NCBI GenBank assembly: GCA_023447335.1
Contig: JAEXOD010000095.1
Coordinates: forward strand, 1-38,350
Length of the DNA stretch: 38,350 bases
From: Bacteroidota bacterium
Lineage (GTDB): Bacteria > Bacteroidota > Ignavibacteria > Ignavibacteriales > Melioribacteraceae
Reading direction: 5' to 3'
Part shown: positions 8,895 to 17,641 of the stretch, in pieces
Layout of the letters: the number at the start of each line of letters is the position of its first letter
How positions within the stretch are numbered: position 1 is the stretch's first letter
The notes under the pieces: model-generated
What the model saw: only the letters and a program-made list of their open reading frames with translations
Told to the model about the DNA's origin: nothing
The model's database searches: none
Made by a program: the position numbers and the translations under genes

Positions 8895-11057
8895 TTAAAC
8901 TACAAGCAAAAAGTTCTGTTTAATTTCTTCCCATATTTTACCGTCAAAAAAATCTCTTTTATCATCGGGAAAAGAATTAACCAAATTTTTATAGATAAGT
9001 GTTTTCCCGTTTATTAGTAAAGCCGATTCATTTGCAATTTGAATTATTAAACTTGCAGTTTTTTTATCTAGTGTCCAACTCCCTTCAATTTCCAAATTGG
9101 TTGTTGTTAACAATACTTTTCCCTTCCCAACATCTGTCATTTTTGGAATACTCGCATTCCAAATAATGGTTTTGTTTTCGTCAATCTTTTGTTTCGGTTT
9201 TTGTGTTTTTAATACTTTTTCAACAAAATCAGGTTTTGCAGTAGTTTTAGGAGTGGGAAAACTAAACCAATTTTTAATATTTATATTTAATCCGTTATTA
9301 TACATATAATTATATAAAGCTTTATTCAACCCTTCTGTAAAAATTGAGTGGTCTATTCCCGTCAAATCAACAAATTCTAAGTCGTTATTTGCAAAGGGAT
9401 TGTTTAAGGAAGATAAAATTTTAATTCCATATTTTTCCGGATTTTGCGCAATAGGACTGTGTGCCGTTAAAGAGAAACGGTGCCAATATGCGGAATTAAT
9501 TAACCCAAATTTCATAAACTGCCTTACATATTCAAGACTATTAATAGTCTCTAGTTCTGTTTGAGAGGGAAAACCATACATTAGATATGCATGGACTAAA
9601 ATATTTGAATCTCTAAAATTCTTTGTTACTTGTATAGCTTGCTCTAAAGTAACCCCCTTCTCAATCAGTTCAAGCAATCTCGGTTCGGCAATTTCTATCC
9701 CCCCGCTAACGGCAATACAGCCTGATAGCGCAAGCAATTTGCACAAGTCTTTAGTAAATGCTTTATCAAATCTAATATTCCCCCACCAACAAATATTGGC
9801 TTTTTCTTTAATTAGTTCTATTGCTAACTCTTTTAGTTTACTTGGCGGTGCTGCCTCATCGGTAAAATGAAATGTATTTTTACCGGTTTCAGTACTTACC
9901 GTTTTAATTATATTAACAAGTCTATTTGTATCGGCTGGACTGTAAGAATTTATGTAATCTAAATTAATATCACAAAATGTGCATTTTTTCCAATAACACC
10001 CATGCGCAACAGCAAGTTTATTCCAATATCCGTCTGTCCAAAGCCTACTCATAGGATTTAACATTTCAAGAATCGAAACATATTTATCAACCTCAATTCC
10101 GGCATAGCAGGGTGCAGCCATATTTTTGTGAAGTACATTTTTTATTTCTGCGTTATCATAATAACTTACTTTGTCGTTTTCTTTTATCAATGTTCTTACA
10201 AACTTTTTAATCGTACTATTATTAACAATATCTTTTGCAATATTTAAAAGAGGTAATTCTCCGTCATCATAAGTTAAATAGTCAATATAATCAAAAAAAC
10301 GAATGTCGTTTAACTTGCGGAGTTCGGTATTTACATACCCTCCGCCGAATGCAATTTTAATTCCCGGGTTCATTTCTTTTACAAATTTAGAGGATAATAA
10401 TGCGGAATATAAATTACCCGGGAAAGGAATACTGTAGCATAATAAATCAGGATTATATTTTTTTATTATTTTTTCCGTTTCGTACAATATAATTTTTTCA
10501 ATAATATTAGGTGTATTTTTAAGTTTATTATTAATTAAATCAAAATTTTTAGGAGAAAGGGCTATTTTTTCGGCATATCGACTTAGTCCAAAATCTTTTG
10601 TAATACAATTATTTATTGCGTAATATATATCGTTAATCATTAACGAAGCATAATATTTTGCTCTATCAATTAGCCCCATATTGCCAAAACTGCTAAAATC
10701 GATTTTTTCTCCGGGGAAATTTCTAATAATCGGGATATAACCATCTTTAACCAATAAATTTGCTAATGCATTGTTTTTACCTTGTAAAAACTCTATAACA
10801 ATATCTATAATTTCGATATATTTATAAAAACTATTTATAATCAGTCGTAATTCCGGATTTTCTGTTTTTGTATTTTTAATTGTTGAATATAAATCGGTCA
10901 ATCCTTTTTTAGAGTAAATGTTCAAAAAAACATTTAAAGATAAATCCACTGAAAACGAATTAAAACCTTCATTCCTTAAAAATCCGGAAAGTTGAGTAAC
11001 CGAAGGATATGTTGTATTTACTTGAGTAAACGGAGGAATTATTAAAACAATGTTCAT
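8895..11057 (-). CDS. B12-binding-type radical SAM protein, substrate unknown
   Basis: 720 residues. The N-terminal part (about 1-290) resembles a cobalamin-binding Rossmann domain of BchE-like radical SAM enzymes: LIIPPFTQVNTTYPSVTQL at the start and IAFGGGYVNTEL later. No DxHxxG lower-ligand motif is visible. The radical SAM core follows, with the cluster cysteines C354, C359 and C362 in HGCYWKKCTFC. This CX4CX2C spacing is one residue longer than canonical CX3CX2C but is known in this subgroup. Downstream are FHFTDEAAPP, WWGNIRFD and SGGIEIAEPRLLELIEKGV, the strand pattern of the core. The C-terminal about 130 residues are of unknown fold. The gene is divergent from the CBM20-esterase gene across 50 bases. 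The reaction cannot be deduced. Confidence 0.88.
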   Translation of the reverse strand: MNIVLIIPPFTQVNTTYPSVTQLSGFLRNEGFNSFSVDLSLNVFLNIYSKKGLTDLYSTIKNTKTENPELRLIINSFYKYIEIIDIVIEFLQGKNNALANLLVKDGYIPIIRNFPGEKIDFSSFGNMGLIDRAKYYASLMINDIYYAINNCITKDFGLSRYAEKIALSPKNFDLINNKLKNTPNIIEKIILYETEKIIKKYNPDLLCYSIPFPGNLYSALLSSKFVKEMNPGIKIAFGGGYVNTELRKLNDIRFFDYIDYLTYDDGELPLLNIAKDIVNNSTIKKFVRTLIKENDKVSYYDNAEIKNVLHKNMAAPCYAGIEVDKYVSILEMLNPMSRLWTDGYWNKLAVAHGCYWKKCTFCDINLDYINSYSPADTNRLVNIIKTVSTETGKNTFHFTDEAAPPSKLKELAIELIKEKANICWWGNIRFDKAFTKDLCKLLALSGCIAVSGGIEIAEPRLLELIEKGVTLEQAIQVTKNFRDSNILVHAYLMYGFPSQTELETINSLEYVRQFMKFGLINSAYWHRFSLTAHSPIAQNPEKYGIKILSSLNNPFANNDLEFVDLTGIDHSIFTEGLNKALYNYMYNNGLNINIKNWFSFPTPKTTAKPDFVEKVLKTQKPKQKIDENKTIIWNASIPKMTDVGKGKVLLTTTNLEIEGSWTLDKKTASLIIQIANESALLINGKTLIYKNLVNSFPDDKRDFFDGKIWEEIKQNFLLVV

Positions 11058-11107
11058 AAAATTTAGAAAAATTAGTATATTTACATCCGGTAAATATAAG
11101 GAATATT

Positions 11108-12232
11108 ATGAAAACATTTTATATTTTAATTCTTACGCTCATTTTTAACTGTTTTTTAACAGCTCAACAAGTTAATATTACATTTAAAGTAAACACTATT
11201 GATAGCAGCGATGTTTATATCGTAGGAAATCTGCCTCAAATTGGCAATTGGAATCCTATGAGGGTTAAACTTAATAATCACGGAATTCAACATGAAATTA
11301 CCATTACTTTCAACAAGGGTGAAAATGTTGAATTTAAATTTACTCGCGGAAGCTGGCAAACAGAAGCTTTGGATAAGGACGGTAATGTTCCGCCAAACAA
11401 CTTTTTAACTGTAAATAAAGATACAATAATTTCCCTTACTATTAATAATTGGGCTATTCCTACCAATAACAACACGTTTGAAGGACAAATTACGGGTAAA
11501 TTACGTTATCATCCACAATTTGAAGGCAAAGGAATTATTCCGAGAAATATAGTAGTCTGGTTACCACCTGATTATGACACTGATTCATTAAAGAAATATC
11601 CGGTCTTATACATGCATGACGGTCAAAATCTATTTGACCCAAGTACTTCATCGTTCGGAACAGATTGGCAGATGGACGAAACAGCGGATAGTTTAATTAG
11701 ACAAGGGAAAATTTATCCGTTAATAATTGTTGGTATTTACTCAACAGAAAATAGAACAGCAGAATATGCAAGAAACGATACATGTAAATTATATATGGAT
11801 TTTATTGTTAATGAACTAAAGCCGTTTATTGATGCTAATTATAGAACGCTTCCGGATAGAGAAAATTGCTTTACGGGGGGTTCTTCTGCCGGGGGATTAA
11901 TTAGTTTTAAGCTCCACTGGGAGTATAACGAAGTATTCTCAAAAGCATTATGTTTTTCTCCTGCATTTAAAATTGAATGGATTGATTACGTAAAAATTGT
12001 CGATAACACAAAAAACAAAAAACCAATCAATGTTTATATCGCCAACGGCGGGAAAGGGATAGATATTCGTTTACAACCGGGAGTTGATGAAATGATTAAA
12101 GCTTTTGATAGAAAACAGTATAAACTAAATAAGGATTATTTTGTAAACATCTATCCAAATGATAACCATAACGAAGCTGATTGGGCTAAACAGTTACCTT
12201 TTTATTTCATGTTAATGTTCGGGAATAAATGA
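11108..12232 (+). CDS. Secreted CBM20-esterase fusion (Fes/EstD-like alpha/beta hydrolase)
   Basis: 374 residues with a signal peptide (cleavage near LTAQ, residue 20). Residues about 21-115 form a starch-binding CBM20-like domain: ITFKVNTIDSSDVYIVGNL, then QIGNWNP, and EFKFTRGSW. Residues about 125-374 are an esterase of the enterochelin esterase/esterase D type, with YPVLYMHDGQNLFD, the nucleophile elbow GSSAG (Ser260) and a likely catalytic His354 in NDNHNEADW. The family hydrolyses ester bonds of sugars or siderophores, and the CBM20 module suggests an alpha-glucan-linked substrate; that is inference. Its stop overlaps the start of the NTP phosphatase gene by four bases (ATGA), so the two are co-translated although functionally unrelated. 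AAGGA precedes the ATG. Confidence 0.87.
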   Translation: MKTFYILILTLIFNCFLTAQQVNITFKVNTIDSSDVYIVGNLPQIGNWNPMRVKLNNHGIQHEITITFNKGENVEFKFTRGSWQTEALDKDGNVPPNNFLTVNKDTIISLTINNWAIPTNNNTFEGQITGKLRYHPQFEGKGIIPRNIVVWLPPDYDTDSLKKYPVLYMHDGQNLFDPSTSSFGTDWQMDETADSLIRQGKIYPLIIVGIYSTENRTAEYARNDTCKLYMDFIVNELKPFIDANYRTLPDRENCFTGGSSAGGLISFKLHWEYNEVFSKALCFSPAFKIEWIDYVKIVDNTKNKKPINVYIANGGKGIDIRLQPGVDEMIKAFDRKQYKLNKDYFVNIYPNDNHNEADWAKQLPFYFMLMFGNK

Positions 12233-12759
12233 AAATACTTGTAGGTTCCAAAAATCCGGTTAAAATTGAATCTGTTAAAATTGCTTTTTCAAAGTATTTT
12301 GATAATTGTCTTATTGAAGGTATTAACGCAAATAGTAACGTACCTGATCAGCCGATTAATGAACAAACTTTTGAAGGAGCCAAGAATAGATGCGTTGAAT
12401 TAAAGAAATACTCCAATTATAATAACCTACTCGCTGATTTTTATGTAGGAATTGAAGGAGGAATATCTAAGTTGCACAATATTTGGTTTTCATACGGCTG
12501 TGTTTGTGTAGCTAATAATAACAATCAGTTCGGATTTGGTACCTCTCCGCTTTTCCAACTGCCAAGCTTTGTTATTGAAAGATTGCTTAATGGAGAAGAA
12601 TTGGGTGCAGTGATGGATGAACTATTTAATCATAAAAACAGCAAGCAAAGTTTAGGCGCCATTGGATTTTTAACCCATGGGGTGATGAATAGAACAGAAC
12701 TATATACTTCCGGAGTAATAACTGCTCTAATACCTTTTATAAATGAGTGGAATAGTTAG
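12229..12759 (+). CDS. yjjX: Inosine/xanthosine triphosphatase (YjjX family)
   Basis: 176 residues, the usual size for the family. Recognisable motifs are the N-terminal VGSKNPVKIESVKIAF, VPDQPINEQTFEGAKNRC, the metal-site region DFYVGIEGGI and the C-terminal KQSLGAIGFLTHGVMNRTELY. YjjX proteins hydrolyse non-canonical purine triphosphates such as ITP and XTP, cleaning the nucleotide pool in the cytoplasm. It overlaps the stop of the secreted esterase by four bases, so its translation is probably coupled. A ten-base-pair stem-loop lies about 140 bases downstream but is oriented for the opposite strand. Confidence 0.92.
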   Translation: MKILVGSKNPVKIESVKIAFSKYFDNCLIEGINANSNVPDQPINEQTFEGAKNRCVELKKYSNYNNLLADFYVGIEGGISKLHNIWFSYGCVCVANNNNQFGFGTSPLFQLPSFVIERLLNGEELGAVMDELFNHKNSKQSLGAIGFLTHGVMNRTELYTSGVITALIPFINEWNS

Positions 12760-12896
12760 AAAGTAATTAAGTGACTCGGTAAAATATTTGCCACAAAACT
12801 GTGAAGATTTTACTTTAAAAATGATAGAGAAGCACACAAAATTAAAGTATAAATTTGACCTTAAAACTATACATTTATCACTTAAATTTTTACACT

Positions 12897-12930
12897 AAAA
12901 AAAATCCTCATCCCAAATTAGGGATGAGGA
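12897..12930 (-). terminator. Intrinsic terminator of the downstream M28 peptidase gene
   Basis: TCCTCATCCC (12905-12914) and GGGATGAGGA (12921-12930) form a perfect ten-base-pair stem with the six-base loop AAATTA. Read on the minus strand, the stem is followed by eight T (12904-12897). It lies 30 bases beyond the stop of the peptidase at 12961. On the plus strand there is no T tract after it, so I assign it to the minus strand only. Confidence 0.88.
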
Positions 12931-12960
12931 CATTGAGAATTCAAAATTAAGAACTCGAAA

Positions 12961-15027
12961 TTATTTAACAAGTATCATTTTATTTGCTTTAGTAAAATTA
13001 CCCGCTTTAATTTGATATATATATATACCGCTTGTTAAATTACTTGCATCAAAAGTTATATTATATTTTCCAATATTTTTATATTCATTTACTAAAGTAG
13101 TAACTTCTCTTCCTAATATATCAACAACCTTTAACGTTACCATTCCTGCAACCGGAATTTGATATGCTATTGTTGTAGTCGGATTAAACGGATTTGGGTA
13201 ATTATTAAATAATTCGAATCCGGAAATTTGCAAGTTATTATTATCCTCAACATCTGTAGGTTTTTCATAAGATACTATTCTAAAGTCGTCAACATAAATT
13301 CCGTCAAAATTCTCGTAACCGTCTGAACGGAAATAGAATCTAAATAAAACATCTTTCCCTTTATAATCATTTAAACCAATAATTTCGTTTACCCACCCAT
13401 TAGATTTACCGTCATACAAAGGTTTATTTTTGGGTTGAAAGCTGCCGCTTCCCGGTTTTGTATACATCCCTTCCAAAGAAATCCAATTTGTACCGTTATC
13501 TGTCGATACTTGACACATTGCATAATCCCAACCGCTTTCAATTTCCCAATTAGTTTTGAATGTTAGTATAGATCCTAAAGATTCAGGTATTTTAATATTT
13601 GTTTTAGTTGCAAAAGAAGATGTATTATTGGATGTATAATTACCTATAGGTGAATCTGTAATTGAATACGGAGATGATAAAAACTGTACTTGTGATAACC
13701 CGGAACTTCCTGCCAAATTCCATTTATCAACATTATTAAAACTATCTACGAACAATTCGGTTTCTGCGGCACAATAGAACGAATATAACTTTGTCGGAGG
13801 GATATTTCCTGCAGGGGTAAATCCCTTTGCACCTGAAGGTAATGAGGAAATTATTGTAGATGCCGAATCTTGAACTGCTATATAATATTCTACTAAACTA
13901 CCTAAGGTTAAAGCCGGAAAAACAAAATTATAATTCCCGTCCTCTCCGGTTTTTGTACCTAATAATTTTGTAAATTCTCCTGCACCGTTTCCTTCATCAG
14001 TCCTGAAATACAAAATCGGAATATCTATCGGTAATCCGCTGTTAACTTTTAAGGAGGCTTTAATATCTTGATTTTGATCAGTTGAAGCTATTGTGTTATG
14101 CTCTAATACAATATTTAAATTTAATGCATAGCTTAAAAAAGTTGCAATCGAAAGTTTAGATGCTCTATGAAAATACGAGAAATTGAAATTTCCTAAAGTA
14201 TCTCCGATTGTATGGTAATATGCATTAAAATCATTATCATCTTCGATTACTAAAACTGCCGGATAATTATGATCCCAAAACGATGCATGATCGCTGTAAG
14301 TAGCACCGGGGTTAATAATTGCAGTATTAAATCCAAAATTAAACTGAGTGTTTAATTCAACCATTTTATCTACTATATTATTCGATTCAAGAGTATTGTC
14401 AGTATGCAATTCAATTCTGTTCGAATTGGATCTATTCCAAGCAATCATATCCATATTAATAACTGCTATAATAGTATCTCCTTCCGATGCAGCATTAGCA
14501 GCATAATATTCGCTTCCTATAAGTCCTTGCTCTTCTTCATCCCATAGTGCAAAAACCATAGTGAACGGCGTGTTATATTCTTGTAAAATTCGAGCTGCTT
14601 CAATTACTGCAGCGGTTCCGTTACCGTTATCATCTGCTCCCGGTGCTTTACTTCCTGAGGGCATAGAATCAAAATGAGCACAAATTATTACTTTTTTATT
14701 TGGGAATTTAGTTCCGAGTTTTGTTCCATAAACGTTATAACCTGTTGAACTAAAAACTTGTTTAGTAACTTCAAGATTGTATTTTTGAAGTTTCTGATAA
14801 ATATAGTCAGCCGACTTATTATTATCAGCACTATTTTTATGGCGGGATAAAATTTTACTTGTAGAACCGTTAACAGTTACATCAACCTTGCCGGATAACT
14901 CTTTTACAAAATAAGTTAAAGAATCGAGATTTACATTTTCAATAAATGAGTTTAAGTTTATTTGCTGTGAATATGTGTTAGAAACAAGCAAACATAAAAA
15001 AGTAAAAAGTAAAAACATTTTTTTCAT
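12961..15027 (-). CDS. Secreted M28 family zinc peptidase with type IX sorting domain, copy 1
   Basis: 688 residues. Signal peptide cleaved near NTYSQ. The M28 aminopeptidase domain (about 55-300) has both zinc sites intact: H118 (CAHFD), bridging D132 (GADDNG), general base E165 with ligand E166 (DEEEQGLIGS), D193 (NMDM) and H272 (YYHTIGDT). A beta-sandwich region follows (about 315-590, with a MAM-like segment WDYAMCQVSTDNGTNW). The C-terminal sorting domain (about 605-688) contains NYPNPFNPTTTIAYQIP and ends in IYIYQIKAGNFTKANKMILV, so export by type IX secretion and surface attachment or release are expected. It is a paralogue of the gene at 15558-17624, with identical length and about two-thirds identity over the first 100 residues. 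It carries a degenerate ribosome-binding site (ACGGAAA) compared with the other copy. Confidence 0.94.
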   Translation of the reverse strand: MKKMFLLFTFLCLLVSNTYSQQINLNSFIENVNLDSLTYFVKELSGKVDVTVNGSTSKILSRHKNSADNNKSADYIYQKLQKYNLEVTKQVFSSTGYNVYGTKLGTKFPNKKVIICAHFDSMPSGSKAPGADDNGNGTAAVIEAARILQEYNTPFTMVFALWDEEEQGLIGSEYYAANAASEGDTIIAVINMDMIAWNRSNSNRIELHTDNTLESNNIVDKMVELNTQFNFGFNTAIINPGATYSDHASFWDHNYPAVLVIEDDNDFNAYYHTIGDTLGNFNFSYFHRASKLSIATFLSYALNLNIVLEHNTIASTDQNQDIKASLKVNSGLPIDIPILYFRTDEGNGAGEFTKLLGTKTGEDGNYNFVFPALTLGSLVEYYIAVQDSASTIISSLPSGAKGFTPAGNIPPTKLYSFYCAAETELFVDSFNNVDKWNLAGSSGLSQVQFLSSPYSITDSPIGNYTSNNTSSFATKTNIKIPESLGSILTFKTNWEIESGWDYAMCQVSTDNGTNWISLEGMYTKPGSGSFQPKNKPLYDGKSNGWVNEIIGLNDYKGKDVLFRFYFRSDGYENFDGIYVDDFRIVSYEKPTDVEDNNNLQISGFELFNNYPNPFNPTTTIAYQIPVAGMVTLKVVDILGREVTTLVNEYKNIGKYNITFDASNLTSGIYIYQIKAGNFTKANKMILVK

Positions 15028-15044
15028 AAAATTTCCGTATTTAA

Positions 15045-15353
15045 TTATTCATTCCAACACTTTGTTGTATTATCCCGTTTAACCCTTATTATTATCCACC
15101 CGTAATGGTTTGCGTTGCAAAAAACAGCGCCCCTACAATCAGAATAGCTAAAAATGTATATTGTTTATCAGAATTTGTAAAATCTGCTTTATAAAATTTT
15201 GCGTAAGTTGATCTGCCCGCAAATAATGTACTTGCTGTAAAAATTTGATCCTCCACAAATTGCATCTTTTAAGTCAATATTCCTTAAATTAACCGAAGAA
15301 ATTTATGATTCGCTTTATTTAACTTTTTGAAAATTATAGTTTGTTAAATCAAT
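15045..15353 (-). pseudogene. 3' remnant of a duplicated pentapeptide-repeat lipoprotein gene
   Basis: This 309-base stretch aligns with the last 309 bases of the intact lipoprotein gene (17642-17950) at roughly 88% identity by my count. It has no start codon or 5' half. Reading the parental frame gives IDLTNYNFQKVK, then TAA, SES, then another TAA, and single-base deletions shift the frame further on, so it is non-functional. It occupies the same position relative to peptidase copy 1 as the intact gene does to copy 2: both stop codons lie 17 bases before the peptidase ATG. It therefore marks the edge of a tandem duplication of a lipoprotein-peptidase unit. Confidence 0.92.
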
Positions 15354-15557
15354 ACAAATATTTCTTCTATCTTCATATTTTTTTTAAATTGATTTATAAT
15401 TACTATTGCTAATAATTTAAGATCTTAAAATTAAATTTATGATTAGAAATATATATAAATTATTAAACATGTTTATATTAAAATATGCAAAAATGTTTAT
15501 TTTTAACTTCACCATTTTATTTTAATTTTAAAAATATTTCCACCTATATTAAAATTT
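15354..15557. other. Very AT-rich spacer between duplicated units
   Basis: 204 bases of very AT-rich sequence between the pseudogene remnant and the stop of peptidase copy 2. Similarity to the intact lipoprotein gene stops abruptly at about 15353. A 12-base palindrome TAAACATGTTTA lies near 15464-15475. I find no open frame, terminator or promoter I would defend. The promoter for peptidase copy 1, if it has its own, must lie here or within the remnant. Confidence 0.5.
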
Positions 15558-17624
15558 TTATTTAACAAGTATCATTTTGTTTGCTTTAATAAAGTCACCT
15601 GTTCTAATTTGATAAATATAAACTCCGCTGGCTAAATTACTAGCGTCAAAATTGATATTATATTTACCTTTGCTTTTGTGTTCATCCACCAATGTTATAA
15701 TTTCCCTTCCTAAAACATCAAAAACTTTTAGATTAACAACACCGTCAACCGGTATTTGATACGAAATTGTTGTAGCAGGATTAAACGGATTAGGATAATT
15801 AGCAAATAGTTCAAAATTTAAATATTGAGTATTTTCATTATTTTCTACACCGGTCGGTTTTTCGTAAGCTATAAGCTTTAAATCATCAACGTAAAATCCG
15901 TCATTATTCCCCGTAGGTGCTGAGCGAAAATAAAATCGTAATAAAATATTTTTTCCCATATAATCATTTAAACAAATGTTTTCATTTACCCATCTTTTAG
16001 AATTTCCGTCATATATAGGCTTTTGCCAGGGTTGAAATATACCGCTTCCGGGGAATGTATAGTTCCCTTCTAAAGGTGTCCAATTAACACCGTTATTTGA
16101 AGAGATTTGGCACATCGCATAATCAAATACAAGTTTAATATCCCAAAATGCATTAAAACTTAGCATTATGCCAAGAGCTTCCGGAATATTTAGTGCTGTT
16201 TTTATTGTAAAAATAGAAGTAACATTCATTCCGTAATTTCCGTGAGGTGAATCAGTTATCGAAAATGGTGCTGAAACATATTTTACATTTGTAAGTCCGG
16301 AACCTCCCGATAAATTCCAATTCTGAATATTAGCAAAAGAATCTATAAAAATAACTGTTGATGGTGCATAATAAAACGAATAATACTTTGGCGGAGGAAG
16401 ATTCCCGGGAGGATCAAATCCTTTAGCCCCTAATGGTAGCGAAGAAACTATTGTTTTACCGGTATCTTGAATTGCAATGTAATATTGTATAAAACATCCG
16501 AGAGGTAATGTAGGAAAATCGAAAAAGTAATTATTGCTGTTTTCTGATTTGAATCCATAAAGCTTACGAAATTCCCCAAATCCATTTCCTTCATCTAATC
16601 GATAGTACAATAGAGGAGTTTCACATATCAACCCACTATTTATTTGTACTTTGGTTTTTAAATTTTCAGCTTGGTCTGTCGAAGCTATACTTTTGTGTTG
16701 TAACATAATAAATTGATCCGTTGCAAAAGCCAAAAAAGTAGCAATTACAAGTTGTGAAGCTTTATGATAATATGGTAAGTTGAAGTTTCCTAACGTGTCA
16801 CCAATAGTATGGTAATAATCATTATAATCATTTCTATCTTCTATTATTTCAACTGCCGGATAATCCTTCTCCCAAAATGAGGCATGATCACTGTAAACAG
16901 AACCATGGTTAAGAACTGCAACATTAAAACCGAGATTCAGTTGAGCATTTATATCTATTAATCTTTGAACAATAAAATCTGAGCTCAGAGAATTTTCTGT
17001 ATCAAATTCAATAACATTGGAATTGGAACGATTCCAAGAAATCATGTCCATATTTAAAACCGCAATTATTGTATCACCGTTTGCTGCTGCGTTACTAGCA
17101 TAATATTTACTGCCTACCAAACCCTGTTCTTCCTCATCCCATAATGCAAAAACCATTGTATATTGAGTTTGATAATTAGCTAAAATCCTTGCTGCTTCAA
17201 TAACTGCTGATGTACCGCTACCGTTATCATCTGCTCCGGGAGATCTGGCACCTTCAGGCATTGAATCGTAATGTGCACAAATTATTACTTTTTTATTTGG
17301 ATACTTTGTCCCTAATTTAGTTCCATAAATATTACAACCGGTTGAGCTAAATACTTGTTTCGTTACATCAAGTCCATAATAATTAAGTTTTTGATAAATA
17401 TATTCCGCAGCTTTGTTATTACCAGCATTATCTTTATGACGGGAAAGAATTTTACCTGAAAAACCTTGGACATGAACATCAACAATGCCTGTTAGCTCCT
17501 TAACAAAATACGTTAAAGAATCTAATTTTACATTCTCAATAAAATTGTTCAGATTGATTGTTTGGGAAAACGACTTAGTTAATAACAAACAAAAGAATAC
17601 TAATACAAGTAGAGTTTTTTTCAT
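15558..17624 (-). CDS. Secreted M28 family zinc peptidase with type IX sorting domain, copy 2
   Basis: 688 residues, the same length as copy 1. Signal peptide cleaved near KSFSQ. The M28 domain keeps all metal and catalytic residues at matching positions: H118 (CAHYD), D132 (GADDNGSG), E165/E166 (DEEEQGLVGS), D193 (NMDM) and H272 (YYHTIGDT). The central beta-sandwich region is the most diverged part. The C-terminal sorting domain carries NYPNPFNPATTISYQIP and ends FIKANKMILV. Start: an ATG with a strong AAAGGAG at good spacing. It lies 17 bases downstream of the intact pentapeptide lipoprotein gene and is probably the second gene of that operon. Retention of the active site in both copies suggests both are functional and perhaps differ in substrate. 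Confidence 0.94.
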   Translation of the reverse strand: MKKTLLVLVFFCLLLTKSFSQTINLNNFIENVKLDSLTYFVKELTGIVDVHVQGFSGKILSRHKDNAGNNKAAEYIYQKLNYYGLDVTKQVFSSTGCNIYGTKLGTKYPNKKVIICAHYDSMPEGARSPGADDNGSGTSAVIEAARILANYQTQYTMVFALWDEEEQGLVGSKYYASNAAANGDTIIAVLNMDMISWNRSNSNVIEFDTENSLSSDFIVQRLIDINAQLNLGFNVAVLNHGSVYSDHASFWEKDYPAVEIIEDRNDYNDYYHTIGDTLGNFNLPYYHKASQLVIATFLAFATDQFIMLQHKSIASTDQAENLKTKVQINSGLICETPLLYYRLDEGNGFGEFRKLYGFKSENSNNYFFDFPTLPLGCFIQYYIAIQDTGKTIVSSLPLGAKGFDPPGNLPPPKYYSFYYAPSTVIFIDSFANIQNWNLSGGSGLTNVKYVSAPFSITDSPHGNYGMNVTSIFTIKTALNIPEALGIMLSFNAFWDIKLVFDYAMCQISSNNGVNWTPLEGNYTFPGSGIFQPWQKPIYDGNSKRWVNENICLNDYMGKNILLRFYFRSAPTGNNDGFYVDDLKLIAYEKPTGVENNENTQYLNFELFANYPNPFNPATTISYQIPVDGVVNLKVFDVLGREIITLVDEHKSKGKYNINFDASNLASGVYIYQIRTGDFIKANKMILVK

Positions 17625-17641
17625 AAAAATCTCCTTTCATC

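Noticed and set aside
15045..15353. Possibility of a functional small gene upstream of peptidase copy 1
   Set aside because: The similarity to the intact lipoprotein gene is clear, but in-frame TAA codons, deletions and loss of the 5' half make it a pseudogene.
15464..15475. TAAACATGTTTA palindrome as an operator
   Set aside because: A 12-base palindrome in very AT-rich DNA with no regulator or well placed promoter is expected by chance.
13261..16260. Long near-repeats within the peptidase region as a mobile element or CRISPR-like repeat
   Set aside because: The repeats are explained by the two paralogous peptidase genes. There are no short regularly spaced repeats, terminal inverted repeats or transposase.
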